A stretch of DNA of 64,000 nucleotides from Kordia sp. (GTDB lineage: Bacteria; Bacteroidota; Bacteroidia; Flavobacteriales; Flavobacteriaceae): assembly GCF_022447245.1 (NCBI RefSeq), contig NZ_JAKVBC010000028.1:1-64000 (forward strand), in the 5' to 3' direction. The notes below the pieces were generated by a model. The model was not told where the DNA came from. It searched no databases and saw only the letters and a list, made by a program, of their open reading frames with translations. Shown here one piece after another: positions 61,938-64,000 of this stretch. Position numbers and translations under genes: made by a program. Position 1 is the stretch's first letter, and every line of letters starts with the position of its first letter.

Positions 61938-63046
61938 AATTGATCAATTTCCGTATTTATGTATTGTTTTTTCTGCTGATCTTTCACCCAATCCGTACGA
62001 TTTTGCAGGTAGCGCAATTTGTCTTTGATTACATTTAATTCTTGTAATGAAAGTTCTTGATTTGAAAATTTTAGTTGCAAGTTTGAAACTTCGTTCATCA
62101 ATTCTTCTGGATTCGGAGCTTTGTTAAAAAATGCTTGCGGATGTACCTGTTCTTCTGTTTGCTCCTTCTCTATCAATGCATTTACCGTAGCTTGCAAGGT
62201 TTCTATTTGCTCTTCTGTACTCCAAATGTATTTTAACACCCATAAATCTGACAAGATCGCTTCCGTACGATCACACAACATGGCACTCGCTGCGACAAGG
62301 TTTTGCATTTTTACCGCACGTCGGTCAGACACTTCTATTCCTGTATTTCGTAGACTGTGAATTAACTCAATGTATGAACTACGAATTGGTGTTAAATCCA
62401 CTTCTTTTACTTGGTCTTGCAATCCTTTGATTTCTTCTGGAGAAATTTTTGTTTGTGCTGTTTTCTCTTTTCGTTCCAATTTCCAACCTGCTTGTAATAC
62501 TTCTTCCAAACGATCGGGTTTTACATTGTCTACTTTTAAACGAATTAAGAAACGATCTAACAATGCTGCCAACGCCTCATCTTCCGGCAATTGGTTACTG
62601 GCACTGATAAACATCAACGCTGGTAATTTTTTTGTTTCTTTTCCACGACGAAATATTTTTTCATTCAATGCCATTAGCAAACTATTCAGAATGGCTGAGT
62701 TTGCATTAAAAATTTCATCCAAAAACACCAAAGAAGCTTCTGGAAGCATTCCGTCCGTGTTTGTGACCAATTCACCTTCTTTTAACAAGCGAATGTCTAA
62801 AGGTCCAAAAATTTCATTGGGTTCCGTAAATCGAGTTAAGAGATAATCAAAGTTAATTCCACCAATTACATGACTCGACAGTTGTTTTACAATCGCACTT
62901 TTTGCCGTTCCGGGAGGTCCTAATAAGAAGACATTTTCTCTTGCTAACAAACCGATTCCCAATAAATCGATCACCTCATCTTTTCCTACAAAGACATTTT
63001 TGATTTCATCGAGTATGGTTCGTATTTTTTGTGTTTCGTTGATCAT
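61910..63046 (-). CDS. MoxR family AAA+ ATPase
   Basis: 378 residues. Walker A GPPGTAKS (43-50), Walker B FLDE (108-111), and sensor ISASNQLPEDEALAALLDRF. The C-terminal lid and a charged helix (NLQLKFSNQELSLQELNVIK) resemble RavA. It couples ATP hydrolysis to remodelling of a partner, normally the vWA protein encoded next to it. First ATPase of the seven-gene operon. Confidence 0.93.
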   Translation of the reverse strand: MINETQKIRTILDEIKNVFVGKDEVIDLLGIGLLARENVFLLGPPGTAKSAIVKQLSSHVIGGINFDYLLTRFTEPNEIFGPLDIRLLKEGELVTNTDGMLPEASLVFLDEIFNANSAILNSLLMALNEKIFRRGKETKKLPALMFISASNQLPEDEALAALLDRFLIRLKVDNVKPDRLEEVLQAGWKLERKEKTAQTKISPEEIKGLQDQVKEVDLTPIRSSYIELIHSLRNTGIEVSDRRAVKMQNLVAASAMLCDRTEAILSDLWVLKYIWSTEEQIETLQATVNALIEKEQTEEQVHPQAFFNKAPNPEELMNEVSNLQLKFSNQELSLQELNVIKDKLRYLQNRTDWVKDQQKKQYINTEIDQLWKEILHKV

Positions 63047-63055
63047 ATATTATGC

Positions 63056-63691
63056 TTAAGATACAAACGCTCTCCAAAATTGATTGGCATGTTCTCCCAA
63101 CTGAATGGTAACGTTTTCATGAATGATTTTATGTGCCGTAAGACTGATATCTTTTTTTGCAATAACTCTGTCTGTAAATACCGTTCGGAAACAATCATTT
63201 TGAAAGAGTGCTGCTAGTTTTTCTTCATTAATTTCTACTTCCATATCGTGTCCAATTATTGAATATGTAAATTGTTGTATGTTCTTTTTTAAGAGCTTCA
63301 CCAACCAATCTTCAAAGTCAATAAGTTCTAATTCTCTGACAATGAATGGTAAAAATCGCAGTGATAAGTCTGCTGAAAGTAATACTGACGGGGATAGTTC
63401 ACCTTTAAAATTTTCAAAAAACTTTCCGAGATTTTTAGGTTCTTCCAAACGATGTGCTAAAAATTGTGCTGCATAGTAAATCGTTTTTGCTGCCCAAACA
63501 GCCGCTTCTTTGTCAAAAGCTGGCGCATCATACGGGTAATTGAGCGATTCATTTTCATATTCTTGCGCTAAAAAATCAGCCAAATCATTTAGTTCACTGG
63601 TACTTACTTTTGGTGTATTGCTGTATAAAACAAATTGTCCAGAAGTTCGTAAGTGATGAATGGTTTGCAGTATGTTATTTTGTAAACTCAA
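63056..63691 (-). CDS. First gene of the MoxR-vWA operon, helical protein (bpX-type annotated in relatives)
   Basis: 211 residues, largely helical (SELNDLADFLAQEYENESLN, ELELIDFEDWLVKLLKKNIQ, HDMEVEINEEKLAALF). It lies 9 bases before the MoxR gene. Similar proteins start such operons in other Bacteroidota, but I cannot assign a function. No promoter consensus was found upstream. Confidence 0.6.
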   Translation of the reverse strand: MSLQNNILQTIHHLRTSGQFVLYSNTPKVSTSELNDLADFLAQEYENESLNYPYDAPAFDKEAAVWAAKTIYYAAQFLAHRLEEPKNLGKFFENFKGELSPSVLLSADLSLRFLPFIVRELELIDFEDWLVKLLKKNIQQFTYSIIGHDMEVEINEEKLAALFQNDCFRTVFTDRVIAKKDISLTAHKIIHENVTIQLGEHANQFWRAFVS

Positions 63692-64000
63692 GAAAGTACG
63701 AATTATCGTGCCTAACAGACACTATTCAAAAGAACGAAATTTCTCGGTAAGAAGCAATTTTACTTTCTTTGTTTTGAATGTCAGGTTTTTGGATATTGAG
63801 CTTTAGGTCTTATGTGTTGATTATAAGTTCCTGAGTGTACCTTTTTAATTGAAGAGATTTAAACTTTCTTTTATAGCTGTATTTTCATAGTGATAAAAAT
63901 CTTAAATTTTCGCTTCAAAACAAAAAGTTGAAACCACTTCGTCAAGAAGCTTTCTTTTTTATGTTGCATTTCTTAATCAACTCGCCTGGTGTGAGTCCAA
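63692..64000. other. AT-rich intergenic region at the window edge
   Basis: No frame, RNA or clear terminator was seen. It should contain the promoter of the seven-gene operon. AACTCGCCTGGTGTGAGTCC at the very end may belong to a feature beyond the window. Confidence 0.4.

Noticed and set aside
1-64000. tRNA, rRNA, CRISPR arrays, replication or phage attachment sites
   Set aside because: No tRNA-like cloverleaf, rRNA sequence, regular short repeats or integrase was seen.

Overview
The window is AT-rich DNA from a marine Flavobacteriaceae chromosome, most like Kordia or a close relative. Several things point there. Promoters have a TAnnTTTG -7 box, in two cases with TTTG exactly 19 nt upstream. 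TAA stops dominate. There are type IX secretion (T9SS) sorting domains, DUF4252 proteins, a CarB without its C-terminal regulatory domain, and small precursor peptides with a K-x-LKSLKLNKK leader ending in GG. No rRNA, tRNA, CRISPR array or intact insertion sequence was seen.

Layout. 0-17.5 kb is mostly housekeeping: a DEAD-box helicase with a structured leader, a GH13 amylase lipoprotein, trmH, a sirtuin, purB, an ECF sigma/anti-sigma/DUF4252 operon and an S41 peptidase. It also holds many decayed genes (GNAT, VOC, SRPBCC and others at 5.1-7.0 and 9.7-10.4 kb). 17.5-24.7 kb holds a lipoprotein that lost its start codon, a dead gene and a vitamin B12 uptake locus: btuB behind a cobalamin riboswitch, with divergent btuF-btuC-btuD. 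btuD has lost its start codon to an insertion of about 0.48 kb.

24.7-30.3 kb, minus strand, is the most unusual part. A module is present twice: a roughly 145-nt structured RNA with its own terminator (R), then a LytTR-domain regulator, then three 8-bp direct repeats spaced exactly 21 bp apart, then a -7 box 61-62 bp further on, then an operon of GG-leader precursor peptides. One copy is largely intact. In the other the LytTR gene is cut down to its DNA-binding domain exactly at the R terminator. Two more R copies lie alone downstream. The R hairpins are fully paired only when read from the minus strand, and their main stem covaries. A 12-nt perfect complement to the unpaired conserved R segment lies in the 3' untranslated region of a lipase gene at 48.46 kb. 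No peptide-modifying enzyme or exporter is encoded nearby.

30.4-48 kb carries a GNAT gene with a C-terminal frameshift, rmuC, an AraC/DUF5367/DUF1772/NmrA operon, a VIT-VWA protein whose C-terminal domain is shared with a nearby lipoprotein, CotH kinase, a thioesterase, a lipase, and several pseudogenes. 49-52 kb is a chelatase-like AAA+/VWA pair. 52.2-56.1 kb holds carB, rpmH and a TPR membrane protein. 56.4-63.7 kb is a tight seven-gene minus-strand operon that looks like a MoxR-vWA-beta-propeller (bpX) ternary system. It contains a MoxR AAA+ ATPase, a vWA-like protein with a degenerate metal site, and several unrecognised partners.
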